NCBI GenBank assembly: GCA_913046825.1
Contig: CAJWTF010000067.1
Location: forward strand, 1-19,595
DNA: 19,595 nucleotides
From: an uncultured Rickettsiales bacterium
GTDB lineage: Bacteria > Pseudomonadota > Alphaproteobacteria > UBA8366
Direction: 5' to 3'
The notes under the pieces are model-generated. The model had not been told where the DNA came from. It worked only from the letters and a program-made list of their open reading frames with translations, and did no database searches. Position numbers and translations under genes: made by a program. This document shows, in pieces, positions 1 to 6,861 of the stretch. Positions within the stretch are counted from its first letter, which is position 1. Every line of letters begins with the position of its first letter.

Positions 1-560
1 AGCAATTATCGAGCCTGCGCGCGATCCCGAACGTCAATGTCTTCCGGCCTTGCGATGCCATTGAGACAGTGGAGTGCTGGCAAATTGCTCTGCAATCGAC
101 TGAAACGCCCTCGGTATTGGCGCTCACCCGGCAGGCCTTGGCACCGACCCGGACAACACATTCTTCCGAAAACTTGTCGGCAAAGGGCGGGTACATCGCC
201 GCCGATGCGGAGGGCGAGCGCAAAGCCACGATCCTGGCTACAGGCTCAGAAGTCGAAATCGCGCTCGCTGCCCGCGGCGCCCTTCAAACGGACGGTATCG
301 GCACGGCGGTTGTCTCAATGCCGTGTCAAGAACTCTTTGATGCACAGGACGAAGCCTATAAATTCGAGGTATTGGGCCCGGGATCCACGCGAGTCGCAGT
401 TGAGGCGGCTGTTCGCCTCGGATGGGATCGTTATATTGGACTCAACGGTGGATTTGTGGGCATGGCCAGCTTTGGCGCATCGGCACCGGCGGACCAGCTT
501 TACGAACACTTCGGTATAACGGCGGCAGCAGTCGAAGCCGCCATTCGCGAACGAGTATAA
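1..560 (+). CDS. tkt: Transketolase, C-terminal part (5' end lies outside the window)
   Basis: The frame is open from base 3 to the TAA at 558-560, giving about 185 C-terminal residues of a protein that is normally about 660 long. It begins with the SLRAIPN...FRPCDAIET stretch that follows the PYR-domain PP-QPVEHL region in transketolases. It continues through the ALTRQ strand and the C-terminal domain, which carries [12 protein letters not shown] and, near the end, [33 protein letters not shown] split over two blocks. The enzyme moves two-carbon ketol units between sugar phosphates using thiamine diphosphate; the cofactor-binding domain itself is upstream of the window. The gene ends 11 bases before gap, whose ribosome-binding site overlaps its stop codon, so the two are almost certainly co-transcribed. 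Family assignment is firm. Whether the role is mainly pentose phosphate or Calvin cycle cannot be told here. Confidence 0.95.
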   Translation, partial: QLSSLRAIPNVNVFRPCDAIETVECWQIALQSTETPSVLALTRQALAPTRTTHSSENLSAKGGYIAADAEGERKATILATGSEVEIALAARGALQTDGIGTAVVSMPCQELFDAQDEAYKFEVLGPGSTRVAVEAAVRLGWDRYIGLNGGFVGMASFGASAPADQLYEHFGITAAAVEAAIRERV

Positions 561-571
561 GGAAACTGAAA

Positions 572-1579
572 ATGGCAGTGCGTGTAGGAATCAACGGTTT
601 TGGCAGAATTGGCCGCTTGGTCATGCGGGCGGCAATTGAAGCCGGGCGCGACGACATTGAATTCGTCGGCATCAACGATTTGGGCGACACGAAGAGCAAC
701 GCCCATCTGCTGAAGTACGATACGGTCCATGGCCGGCTCGCCAACGAGATCACCACAGGCGACGACTGGATGGATGTTGGCAAGGGTAAGATCAAAGTCA
801 CCGCCGAACGCGACCCGGCGAAGCTTCCCTGGAAGGAGCTCGACGTCGATATCGCCATGGAATGCACCGGCATTTTCACGGATAAGGAATCCGCCTCGAA
901 GCATTTGGAAGCCGGGGCCAAGCGCGTTCTGGTCTCCGCCCCTGCATCGGGCGCCGATCTGACCCTGGTCTACGGCATCAATCACGACCAGCTGGATGCG
1001 GGCCAGACGGTTGTGTCGAACGCTTCGTGCACGACCAACTGCCTCGCCCCGGTCGCCTATGTCCTGAATCAGGCTATCGGAATCGAGCGTGGCTACATGA
1101 CCACAATCCACGCCTTCACCGGCGATCAGAGTACGACGGATACGCTGCATTCAGACGCGCGCCGCGCGCGCGCGGCCTCGCAATCCCTGATCCCGACATC
1201 AACCGGTGCCGCGAAGGCCGTCGGCCTCGTCCTGCCGGAACTCAATGGCAAGCTCGACGGCACTTCGATCAGAGTCCCGACCCCGAACGTCTCGCTAATC
1301 GACTTCAAGTTCGATGCCGCCCGCGACACCGACGTGGCGGAGATCAATGGCGCGATCCAGCAAGCCGCTGCCAGCTCGCTGAAAGGTGTCTTGGACACCA
1401 ACGACGAGCCACTCGTCTCCATCGACTTCAACCACAACCCGGCGAGCTCGATCTTCGATCTGACGCAGACCCAGGTTCTGGAAGGCCGGTTCGTGCGTGT
1501 GTTATCCTGGTACGACAACGAATGGGGCTTCTCCAACCGGATGTCAGACACCGCCGTCGCCATGGCGGCGCTCGGCTAA
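572..1579 (+). CDS. gap: Glyceraldehyde-3-phosphate dehydrogenase, type I
   Basis: A 335-residue protein, full length for type I GAPDH. It converts glyceraldehyde 3-phosphate, NAD(P)+ and phosphate to 1,3-bisphosphoglycerate in the cytoplasm. The N-terminal Rossmann motif [12 protein letters not shown] is followed by an acidic residue in GINDLGD (NAD-type). The active-site motif [12 protein letters not shown] carries the nucleophilic Cys. The [10 protein letters not shown] motif near the C terminus is also present. The frame is open further upstream, back to an ATG at 422 inside tkt, but the family N terminus ([10 protein letters not shown]) starts at the ATG at 572. A TAAGGA ribosome-binding site overlapping the tkt stop precedes that ATG. 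It is the second gene of the tkt-gap operon, and an in-frame small ORF follows 24 bases after its stop. Confidence 0.97.
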   Translation: MAVRVGINGFGRIGRLVMRAAIEAGRDDIEFVGINDLGDTKSNAHLLKYDTVHGRLANEITTGDDWMDVGKGKIKVTAERDPAKLPWKELDVDIAMECTGIFTDKESASKHLEAGAKRVLVSAPASGADLTLVYGINHDQLDAGQTVVSNASCTTNCLAPVAYVLNQAIGIERGYMTTIHAFTGDQSTTDTLHSDARRARAASQSLIPTSTGAAKAVGLVLPELNGKLDGTSIRVPTPNVSLIDFKFDAARDTDVAEINGAIQQAAASSLKGVLDTNDEPLVSIDFNHNPASSIFDLTQTQVLEGRFVRVLSWYDNEWGFSNRMSDTAVAMAALG

Positions 1580-1603
1580 AACTTCGGCTACACTGTCGCC
1601 ACC

Positions 1604-2023
1604 ATGCCGGCGGATAGAAAAGCAATCACCCTCTACGGCCTTCAGCACGCGCTCGCGGCGGCGGCCGTGGCGGTGGAATTTTCGACACCCATCATCCTAC
1701 TCAGCGCGCCGGCGGCTGTCTCTTCGGCTGGTCCCGCCTGGTTCCAGTCCGTCATCCAGCAAACACGGGACGCACACCCGGATGCCGACATCGAAGCCGT
1801 CCTTGATTGCGCGGGGTTTAGCGGGCACGCCCTCGCGTCGCTGAGACAAGGACTGAAAACAATCATCTATGACGGCACCGCCAACGAAGCCGTCGATGAC
1901 ATCGCCGCTCAATTCGATGCGACTGTCCTGCGAGAACGACCCGACAGTCTCGATGTCCGTTTGGCTGGGACGAATGGCTCCGTGAGTGACGCGTTGCGCG
2001 ACTGGCTAAAAAATACACTTTAG
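1604..2023 (+). CDS. Conserved-looking hypothetical protein downstream of gap
   Basis: A 139-residue protein with no function I can name. It begins with an Ala-rich helix (LYGLQHALAAAAVA), then a hydrophobic strand (STPIILLSAP) and a motif around AVLDCAGFSGHALASLRQGLKTIIYDG. This last part reads like an alternating beta-alpha fold with a conserved LDC. There is no signal peptide or transmembrane segment. The start is fixed: it lies in the same frame as gap, and the ATG at 1604 is the only start codon between the gap stop and the ORF. No clear Shine-Dalgarno sequence precedes it, so translation may depend on coupling to gap. From memory, proteins of this type occur near the fba/thiE genes of Rhodospirillales, but I could not check this. 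Coding potential looks genuine because the frame is open for its full length and composition matches its neighbours. Confidence 0.7.
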   Translation: MPADRKAITLYGLQHALAAAAVAVEFSTPIILLSAPAAVSSAGPAWFQSVIQQTRDAHPDADIEAVLDCAGFSGHALASLRQGLKTIIYDGTANEAVDDIAAQFDATVLRERPDSLDVRLAGTNGSVSDALRDWLKNTL

Positions 2024-2024
2024 A

Positions 2025-2092
2025 CCTCATGGCGAGCCTGACGAACCATGAGCATGCGAGTGTAGCCTCGTTCTTCGACACGCTCAGGAAGA
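2025..2092. repeat. REP-like intergenic palindromic element
   Basis: Directly after the hypothetical gene lies a perfect 7-bp inverted repeat, CTCATGG at 2026-2032 and CCATGAG at 2046-2052. Its 13-base loop contains GAGCCTGACGAA. A diverged inverted copy of that loop segment (TTCGACACGCTC, 9 of 12 positions) follows at 2074-2085. This two-part layout resembles the short palindromic repeats with CATGG...GTCGAACCATG and CTTCGACACGCTCAGGA cores that are scattered between alphaproteobacterial genes. It may end or stabilise the tkt-gap transcript; no T-tract follows. Repeat copy number elsewhere in the genome is unknown. Confidence 0.6.
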
Positions 2093-2135
2093 AGCCGCTT
2101 TATCGAACGGTATCAAGACGAAAGGAATTCAACAC

Positions 2136-2486
2136 ATGCGCATCCACAATCTGTACGAAGACGAGAACGGCGAATCGCATTTCCGCGATATTGAGATCGA
2201 ATGGGCCGAAGAACGCAACTTTTCCAAATACTCGGCCCGCATGCCCGCCAACGGCATTATCTTCCGCGAGACCTCAGGCGATTACGACCTCGATTGGCAT
2301 CCGGCCCCGCGACGCCAATACATCGTCAACCTAGACGCCGGTGTGCAGATCACTGCCGGCGACGGCGAGGTCCGCCAAATCAAAGCCGGCGAGATCATCC
2401 TCGTCGAGGATATCTCGGGGAAAGGCCACCTCTCGAAATCGGTCGGCGGCAAACTCCGCCACTCACTCTTCATTCCAATTGAGTAG
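2136..2486 (+). CDS. Small cupin-domain protein
   Basis: A 116-residue cytoplasmic protein that reads as one cupin beta-barrel. The conserved features are a WHPAPRRQYIVNL strand, a GVQITAGDGEVRQIKAGEIILVEDISGKGHLSK stretch split by turns typical of cupin motif 2, and a closing strand SLFIPI. The first metal-binding motif is incomplete: H and Q are present in WHPAPRRQY, but the usual HxH is absent. Metal binding is therefore uncertain. The ATG at 2136 has an AAAGGA ribosome-binding site 9 bases upstream. It stands as a single gene between palindromic intergenic elements and precedes the Gfo/Idh/MocA gene by 123 bases. Its reaction, if any, cannot be named; small cupins of this kind are often sugar-, amide- or acid-binding proteins. 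Confidence 0.8.
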   Translation: MRIHNLYEDENGESHFRDIEIEWAEERNFSKYSARMPANGIIFRETSGDYDLDWHPAPRRQYIVNLDAGVQITAGDGEVRQIKAGEIILVEDISGKGHLSKSVGGKLRHSLFIPIE

Positions 2487-2491
2487 GAAGC

Positions 2492-2505
2492 CTCGCGAAA
2501 GCGGG
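2492..2505. repeat. Short GAAA-tetraloop hairpin after the cupin gene
   Basis: CTCGC at 2492-2496 and GCGGG at 2501-2505 form a 5-bp stem (one G-T pair) closed by a GAAA loop, starting 6 bases after the cupin stop. The CGCGAAAGCGGGAA core matches the core of common proteobacterial intergenic repeats. There is no T-tract, so it is weak as a terminator. It could be a degenerate repeat copy or chance. Confidence 0.35.
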
Positions 2506-2609
2506 AACTACCCCTCGTCTCTTTGGGGCTTAAATGCGTCTTATGAAGCGGTCACGCTGCGGCGTATAGGCGTTCCTCCGCAAAATCATCACAAGTAAGG
2601 AATATAATC

Positions 2610-3710
2610 GTGGCAGATAAAATCAGGGTCGGCATTGTCGGAGCAACGGTGACACCCGGCGGCAGTGGCTGGGGGGCGAACGCCCATGTGCCGGCATTGC
2701 AAGCGCTGCCGAACTACGAACTCAAGGCCGTGTGTACCGCGCATGAGGAGACCGCGCGCGCCTCCGCCGAGAAGTTCGGCGCGGAACTGGCTTTTCACGA
2801 CTTGGGTGAGATGGTGGCGCATCCCGATGTGGACCTGATCGCCGTCGTGGTCCGCGTGCCCTTGCACAAACAACTGGTCACCGCTGCGATCGACGCAAAG
2901 AAGCACGTGTGCTGCGAATGGCCGCTCGGCGCCCATCTGGCAGACGCAACGGAGATGGCCGATAGCGCCAAGGCGGCCGGGGTATCGAGCTTGGTCGGCC
3001 TGCAGGCGCAGAGCGACCCGACCGTGATGCATGCCCGCGATCTGGTCGCCAATGGCGAGATCGGTGACATTGTCACCGTAAACTTGAGCGTGATGGTCAA
3101 TGCGATCACCGAGCGGGGTGACGGTCGCATCTGGCAAGGCCGCCGCGAGAACGGCGCCAACCCGATGACGATTCCGGGCGGGCACTCCATCGATGCGCTC
3201 TGTTACATCGTGGGTGAATTCGCCGAGGTCAGCGCCCGTGTGACGACGCGCATCGACATGTGGAAGCATGCGGTCACCGGGGATGATTTTCCCGTGGACG
3301 CGCCGGATACCGTCACGGCTACCGGGTTGCTGAAAAACGGTGCGGAAGTCGCCTACCAAGTGGCCAGCGTGCCGCACAATGCCAGCGGCACGCGTATGGA
3401 GATTTATGGCCGCAAGGGAACCATCGTGCTGATCTCCAAATCCGTCAATATTGGGCCGAGCCAGCTCCACATGGCCATCGGTAATGATGCCATGGCGGAG
3501 ATCACCCCGCCGGACAGCTACCGCCTCATACCGGCGGATATGGCCGCCGGTCCTGGGCGAAACGTCGGGCAGGCCTACGCCCGCTTTGCCAAAGCACTCG
3601 AAGCAGGGGCGGCAGGTTCACCCAATTTCAACGACGCGGTCATGCGCCACGCGCTGATCGATGCGATGGAACGCTCTCACGTCGAAGGTAAGATGATTAA
3701 ACTAGGTTAA
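2610..3710 (+). CDS. Gal80-like Gfo/Idh/MocA family oxidoreductase (EWP instead of EKP)
   Basis: A 366-residue protein starting at GTG 2610, with TAAGGA 8 bases upstream. The N-terminal Rossmann domain has a stretched nucleotide loop, GIVGATVTPGGSGWGANAHVPAL split over residues 8-30, typical of Gal80-like members. It is followed by HPDVDLIAVVVRVP and then CEWPLG (residues 102-107). The C-terminal alpha/beta domain carries GGHSID (190-195), with H192 and D195 in the usual active-site places. Canonical family members have EKP, where Lys helps catalysis; here Trp replaces it, as in yeast Gal80, which binds NAD(P) but acts as a regulator. It may therefore be a dinucleotide-binding sensor or a dehydrogenase with altered chemistry. 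The gene is monocistronic and ends just before a palindromic element facing the convergent dioxygenase gene. Confidence 0.88.
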   Translation: MADKIRVGIVGATVTPGGSGWGANAHVPALQALPNYELKAVCTAHEETARASAEKFGAELAFHDLGEMVAHPDVDLIAVVVRVPLHKQLVTAAIDAKKHVCCEWPLGAHLADATEMADSAKAAGVSSLVGLQAQSDPTVMHARDLVANGEIGDIVTVNLSVMVNAITERGDGRIWQGRRENGANPMTIPGGHSIDALCYIVGEFAEVSARVTTRIDMWKHAVTGDDFPVDAPDTVTATGLLKNGAEVAYQVASVPHNASGTRMEIYGRKGTIVLISKSVNIGPSQLHMAIGNDAMAEITPPDSYRLIPADMAAGPGRNVGQAYARFAKALEAGAAGSPNFNDAVMRHALIDAMERSHVEGKMIKLG

Positions 3711-3719
3711 AGAGCCCTC

Positions 3720-3741
3720 CCTCTCCCATCTGCGGGAGAGG
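3720..3741. terminator. Palindrome between convergent genes, probable bidirectional terminator/REP
   Basis: CCTCTCCC at 3720-3727 pairs perfectly with GGGAGAGG at 3734-3741 around a 6-base loop. It is followed by ATTGAGGTCAGGGA, which resembles the tail of the widespread CCCTCTCCC...GGGAGAGGG intergenic repeat. It lies in the 57-base gap between the Gfo/Idh/MocA stop and the convergent dioxygenase stop, the expected site for a shared terminator. No U-run follows on either strand, so factor-independent termination is not assured. Confidence 0.6.
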
Positions 3742-3767
3742 ATTGAGGTCAGGGACTGGAGATTTCC

Positions 3768-4655
3768 TCAGGCAGCCGCCTGCTGTTCCGCCGTCGGGCC
3801 TTCACCGCGCAAGGTGGTACGGCGCATGTCGCGACGTTCTTGCGAGGGGAACGGTCGTGCACGATGCATCGTGCGCCGATTGTCCCAGATGACGAGATCG
3901 TGCTGTCGCCATTCGTGGCTGTGGACGAACTCGCGCTGGGTTGCCAGCTCTGTCAAATCGCGCAACAAGGAGAGCGCCTCCGGACGTGGCCAGCCGAGGA
4001 TGTCGCCCGCGTGCGACGAAAGGTAGACCGACTTCCTGCCCGTCGAGGGATGGGTGCGCACGAGCCTTTGGCGCACTGGTTGGAAGCGGCTCTGCTCCTC
4101 CTCGCTAAAGTCGGTAAAACCGAGGAGACGGCGCGAATACATCTGTGAATGTTCGCACACCAGATCCTCGATTTGCTCTTTCGTCTCTCCGTCGAACGCC
4201 TCATATGCCGTCCGCATGTCGGAGAACTCCGTGTTCCCGCCTTTGGACGGAATGCTGCGCGCATGCAGGATCGAGTATTTCGCCGGCACGACTTTGAATG
4301 AGCTGTCGGAATGCCAGAGGCGATTGCCGATGGCGAACAGACGACGACGGTCATCATAAGCAAAGGGCTTGTTGTCTTTATCTAAGTTCGAGACGTCGGC
4401 GAAAGTCGGGGGCAGGCGATATTCGTCCTTACCCCGCAAACTGGAACCGACGGCTTCTTCGAGGTCGCCGAGCTTACGGCTGAACGCGAGCTGCTGTTCG
4501 TCGCTTAAATCCTGGCCATGAAAGACAAGTACCGCGTGTTCGTCCATGCCTTCGTGAATGGCAGCGGCATCCTCAATTGAGAGGGGCTTTGTCAAATCAA
4601 TGCCCGACACCTCGCCCGCGAAACAGGGACCAATTTGCCGAATACTCAATGTCAT
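3768..4655 (-). CDS. TfdA-type Fe(II)/2-oxoglutarate-dependent dioxygenase
   Basis: A 295-residue TauD/TfdA-family enzyme. Iron ligands are H115 and D117 (LWHSDSSF) and H264 (WDNRRTMHRARPF). R275 in RRDMRRTT is the 2-oxoglutarate-binding Arg. This spacing matches TfdA, the 2,4-D dioxygenase (H113, D115, H262, R273), shifted by two. Long blocks such as GGNTEFSDMRTAYEA, LVCEHSQMYSR and RKSVYLSSHAG are also TfdA-like and not taurine-dioxygenase-like. Such enzymes hydroxylate a carbon next to a heteroatom or carboxylate, releasing CO2 and succinate. The substrate is not predictable; TfdA relatives without known 2,4-D activity are common in soil and marine alphaproteobacteria. It is the last gene of the six-gene minus-strand operon, 18 bases after the FAH hydrolase, with GAGAGGA upstream of its ATG. 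It has C-terminal Ala-rich residues and no signal peptide. Confidence 0.9.
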   Translation of the reverse strand: MTLSIRQIGPCFAGEVSGIDLTKPLSIEDAAAIHEGMDEHAVLVFHGQDLSDEQQLAFSRKLGDLEEAVGSSLRGKDEYRLPPTFADVSNLDKDNKPFAYDDRRRLFAIGNRLWHSDSSFKVVPAKYSILHARSIPSKGGNTEFSDMRTAYEAFDGETKEQIEDLVCEHSQMYSRRLLGFTDFSEEEQSRFQPVRQRLVRTHPSTGRKSVYLSSHAGDILGWPRPEALSLLRDLTELATQREFVHSHEWRQHDLVIWDNRRTMHRARPFPSQERRDMRRTTLRGEGPTAEQQAAA

Positions 4656-4673
4656 CGTGCTTTCCTCTCCGCT

Positions 4674-5600
4674 CTAAGCGTACTTACCCGTCAATTGCGG
4701 CGTATGCGCGCCTTCCAATCCCTTCTCCGCGTGCTGGAGACGCGTATCGCGGCCCCACGCCCGTTTCAAATCATCCCGAATATTGAAGTGCAACCTTCCC
4801 ATCCCTTCAACTTCCAGCTCGATCCTATCGCCGTCTAGAAACGCGTTGAGGCCACGGTGATTGGTCCCCGTCGCCACCAAGTCGCCCGGCGACAACGTGT
4901 GGATGGAACTCAGCCATTCTATACAGCGCGGAATTTTGTGGGCCATGTCGTCGGTGTTGAAATCCTGCATTAAAGTCCCGTTGTTCCAAAGCCGCACCCG
5001 GAGCGACTGCGGATCGTCAATCTCATCCGCTGTTACGATGTAAGGACCGATTGGCGCAAACGTATTGTGGGATTTCACTTGGAAGAAAGTATTGCCCGGC
5101 GGTGGCAAATTGCGGGCCGAGCCGTCGATGAAGTTCACATATCCGAAGATATGATCCATCGCATTCTCGGCCGAGACATTGGTTGCCGTCTTGCCGATCA
5201 CCGCACCAAGTTCCGCCTCCCCCTCGAACACAGTCGCTGGGACATCCGGTAACACCATCGTATCGCCGCAGCCGATGATGGCCTCGGGCGCTTTGTGAAA
5301 GGCGTTGATCGGAGCGGGCGCGTCGCGCGTGCCGTCCTCCATATAATTGACCGCCATGCAGTCGATCTTGCCCGGTTTCGGCAAAGGTGGGCGAATACGG
5401 ACTCTGTCGACCGCAATACCGGCACCATCGGCGGCAGTGGTCTCAAGTCTGACCCGATAATTGTCAAAATCGGCGATAAGATTGCTGATCAAATCGTGAG
5501 GACCCGTGTTTGGGACGTCCTGCACGACAACTGAGACATCGACCACATCAGTGCCGCGCAAAATTCCCAGTTTGAAATCATCGAAATACAGAATTTTCAC
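4674..5600 (-). CDS. Fumarylacetoacetate hydrolase (FAH) family protein
   Basis: A 308-residue protein if translation begins at the GTG at 5600-5598. That start gives the family N terminus (V/M)KILYFDDFKLGIL, lies one base after the upstream stop, and has GAGG 9 bases upstream. An ATG at 5627 would add nine residues and a 26-base overlap and is less likely. The family fold hydrolyses C-C bonds of beta-diketo acids or isomerises/decarboxylates oxo acids using a divalent metal. Candidate metal ligands are E128 and E130 (EGEAELGAVIG) and D159 (NFIDGSARN). The phosphate-binding-like TGTNHRG loop replaces the commoner TGTPxG. In this operon the protein could cleave an oxidised intermediate made by the neighbouring CoA or dioxygenase enzymes. 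The exact substrate is unknown. Confidence 0.88.
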   Translation of the reverse strand: MKILYFDDFKLGILRGTDVVDVSVVVQDVPNTGPHDLISNLIADFDNYRVRLETTAADGAGIAVDRVRIRPPLPKPGKIDCMAVNYMEDGTRDAPAPINAFHKAPEAIIGCGDTMVLPDVPATVFEGEAELGAVIGKTATNVSAENAMDHIFGYVNFIDGSARNLPPPGNTFFQVKSHNTFAPIGPYIVTADEIDDPQSLRVRLWNNGTLMQDFNTDDMAHKIPRCIEWLSSIHTLSPGDLVATGTNHRGLNAFLDGDRIELEVEGMGRLHFNIRDDLKRAWGRDTRLQHAEKGLEGAHTPQLTGKYA

Positions 5601-5601
5601 T

Positions 5602-6849
5602 TCATTCTGCCTCAACCGCAGTACCATTTTTCTTTCGCGCGAACCGCAAGGCGCTTTCCCAGACGGCTTCCGTCGCGATCTCCCGCGTCCACGGCCGCAT
5701 CACGGAGGAGGCTTGCGCATCCCTTAAGAAGCGTTCTAACGGATATTGCTTCAACAATGCCCGGCCACCACACACGCGAATGGCCTCCTGAGCCACCTCA
5801 ACGCAGGTTCGTTGCATCATCACATGGGCGGCACGCGCACGCTGGCGAATTTCGTGGTTGGGCTCCAGCTTCGCTTCCGAAACAGAACGGTAATAAAGCG
5901 CCTTAGCCGCCTCGACCTTGAACAACATATCAGCAATGCCGTTGCCCATCACTGGTCCGACGGCTTCCTTGGGTGCCGCACCCTCAATGCCACCTGTCAG
6001 ATAATCTAACGTAAATTCATAGGCGCGCTGCATCACACCCATAAAGGTAGCGGAGAATAGTAATGGGCCGTGCGCCGACGTCAGATAGAGACCACCGAAC
6101 ACACCTGGCGGCAAAACTTCATCATCGTCCGGAATGAAGACATCTTTCAAAACCATATTACGGCTGACGGTCCCACGCATACCGATCGGATCCCAATCGC
6201 CGGAAAAAGCGACACCCGGGGCCTGGCGCGGCACTTTCAAATACAGCGTCCGCTCTATCCATGGCGCATCGCCGATCAGAATTGCCGGAGTTGCAAAATA
6301 TGTTGCGGAATCCGAGAGCGAAACGAAGAACTTCCGTCCATTCACCTTATAGCCGCCGTCGACTTTCTCTGCTGTTGTGCCGAAACGCCGACCACCAACT
6401 TTGAAGACCGTATCGGTTTGGCCTTCCTCAACCGGCTCGCTATGGGGTTGCCCATAATAGGCTCCCACTTCGACCACTTCGCGAAAATTCCGGGCCCGCA
6501 ACACCTCATGTCGGGCGCGCTTTTCGTCGCTCATCTCATGCGCGTCCGCCATTTCACCGATCATCAACATCGTCAGGCAATGCATGTTGTAGGTAAGCGC
6601 TGTCGAGGCGTTGCCCTTGGCTATCTCTTCCACGACGAGGCAATACGTCTCCAGATCAGCCCCGAGCCCGCCGTACTTCTTTGGCACACAAAGTCCGAGT
6701 AGGCCGGCGTCCCGCAGATCCGCGTAATCCTCAAATGGAAACTTGGCGTCTCGATCAATTTCCGCCGCACGCGGCTCGAATTTTCCCATCGCAAGTGTTC
6801 GTGCGATATCGATCAATTCCTGTTGCCGGGCATTCGGCCGCATATCCAT
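5602..6849 (-). CDS. Acyl-CoA dehydrogenase-fold flavoprotein lacking the usual catalytic Glu
   Basis: A 415-residue protein with the full acyl-CoA dehydrogenase layout. It has an N-terminal helical domain (FPFEDYADLRDAGLLGLCVP, KKYGGLG), a middle beta domain (GYKVNGRKFFVS, DWDPIGMRGT) and a C-terminal helical domain (VCGGRALLKQYPLERFLRDA). The family oxidises acyl-CoA to enoyl-CoA with FAD, passing electrons to ETF. Two oddities stand out. After RDAQASSVM, where the catalytic EGT normally sits, the sequence is RPWT (residues 385-388), so Arg replaces Glu. The alternative Glu of isovaleryl-CoA-type enzymes on helix G is not evident either. The FAD-binding TEPxAGSD region is altered and enlarged (SEPVEEGQTD). 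It may be an oxygenase- or nitroalkane-oxidase-like branch and not a true dehydrogenase. AGGA upstream of the ATG overlaps the preceding stop. Confidence 0.88.
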   Translation of the reverse strand: MDMRPNARQQELIDIARTLAMGKFEPRAAEIDRDAKFPFEDYADLRDAGLLGLCVPKKYGGLGADLETYCLVVEEIAKGNASTALTYNMHCLTMLMIGEMADAHEMSDEKRARHEVLRARNFREVVEVGAYYGQPHSEPVEEGQTDTVFKVGGRRFGTTAEKVDGGYKVNGRKFFVSLSDSATYFATPAILIGDAPWIERTLYLKVPRQAPGVAFSGDWDPIGMRGTVSRNMVLKDVFIPDDDEVLPPGVFGGLYLTSAHGPLLFSATFMGVMQRAYEFTLDYLTGGIEGAAPKEAVGPVMGNGIADMLFKVEAAKALYYRSVSEAKLEPNHEIRQRARAAHVMMQRTCVEVAQEAIRVCGGRALLKQYPLERFLRDAQASSVMRPWTREIATEAVWESALRFARKKNGTAVEAE

Positions 6850-6861
6850 GTGGAGCGCTTC

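Noticed and set aside
422..571. N-terminal extension of gap by 50 residues from an ATG at 422
   Set aside because: It overlaps the conserved 3' end of tkt in another frame. The family N terminus and ribosome-binding site support the ATG at 572.
500..1150. 216-residue minus-strand open frame opposite gap
   Set aside because: Antisense shadow of a strongly conserved coding region; no domain features.
2589..3470. 293-residue minus-strand open frame opposite the Gfo/Idh/MocA gene
   Set aside because: Composition (His-, Arg- and Asp-rich, no domain) is typical of an antisense shadow of a GC-rich gene. The plus strand has a clear family match.
6070..6702. 210-residue plus-strand open frame opposite the acyl-CoA dehydrogenase-fold gene
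   Set aside because: No recognisable motif, no ribosome-binding site, and the minus strand carries a full-length protein there.
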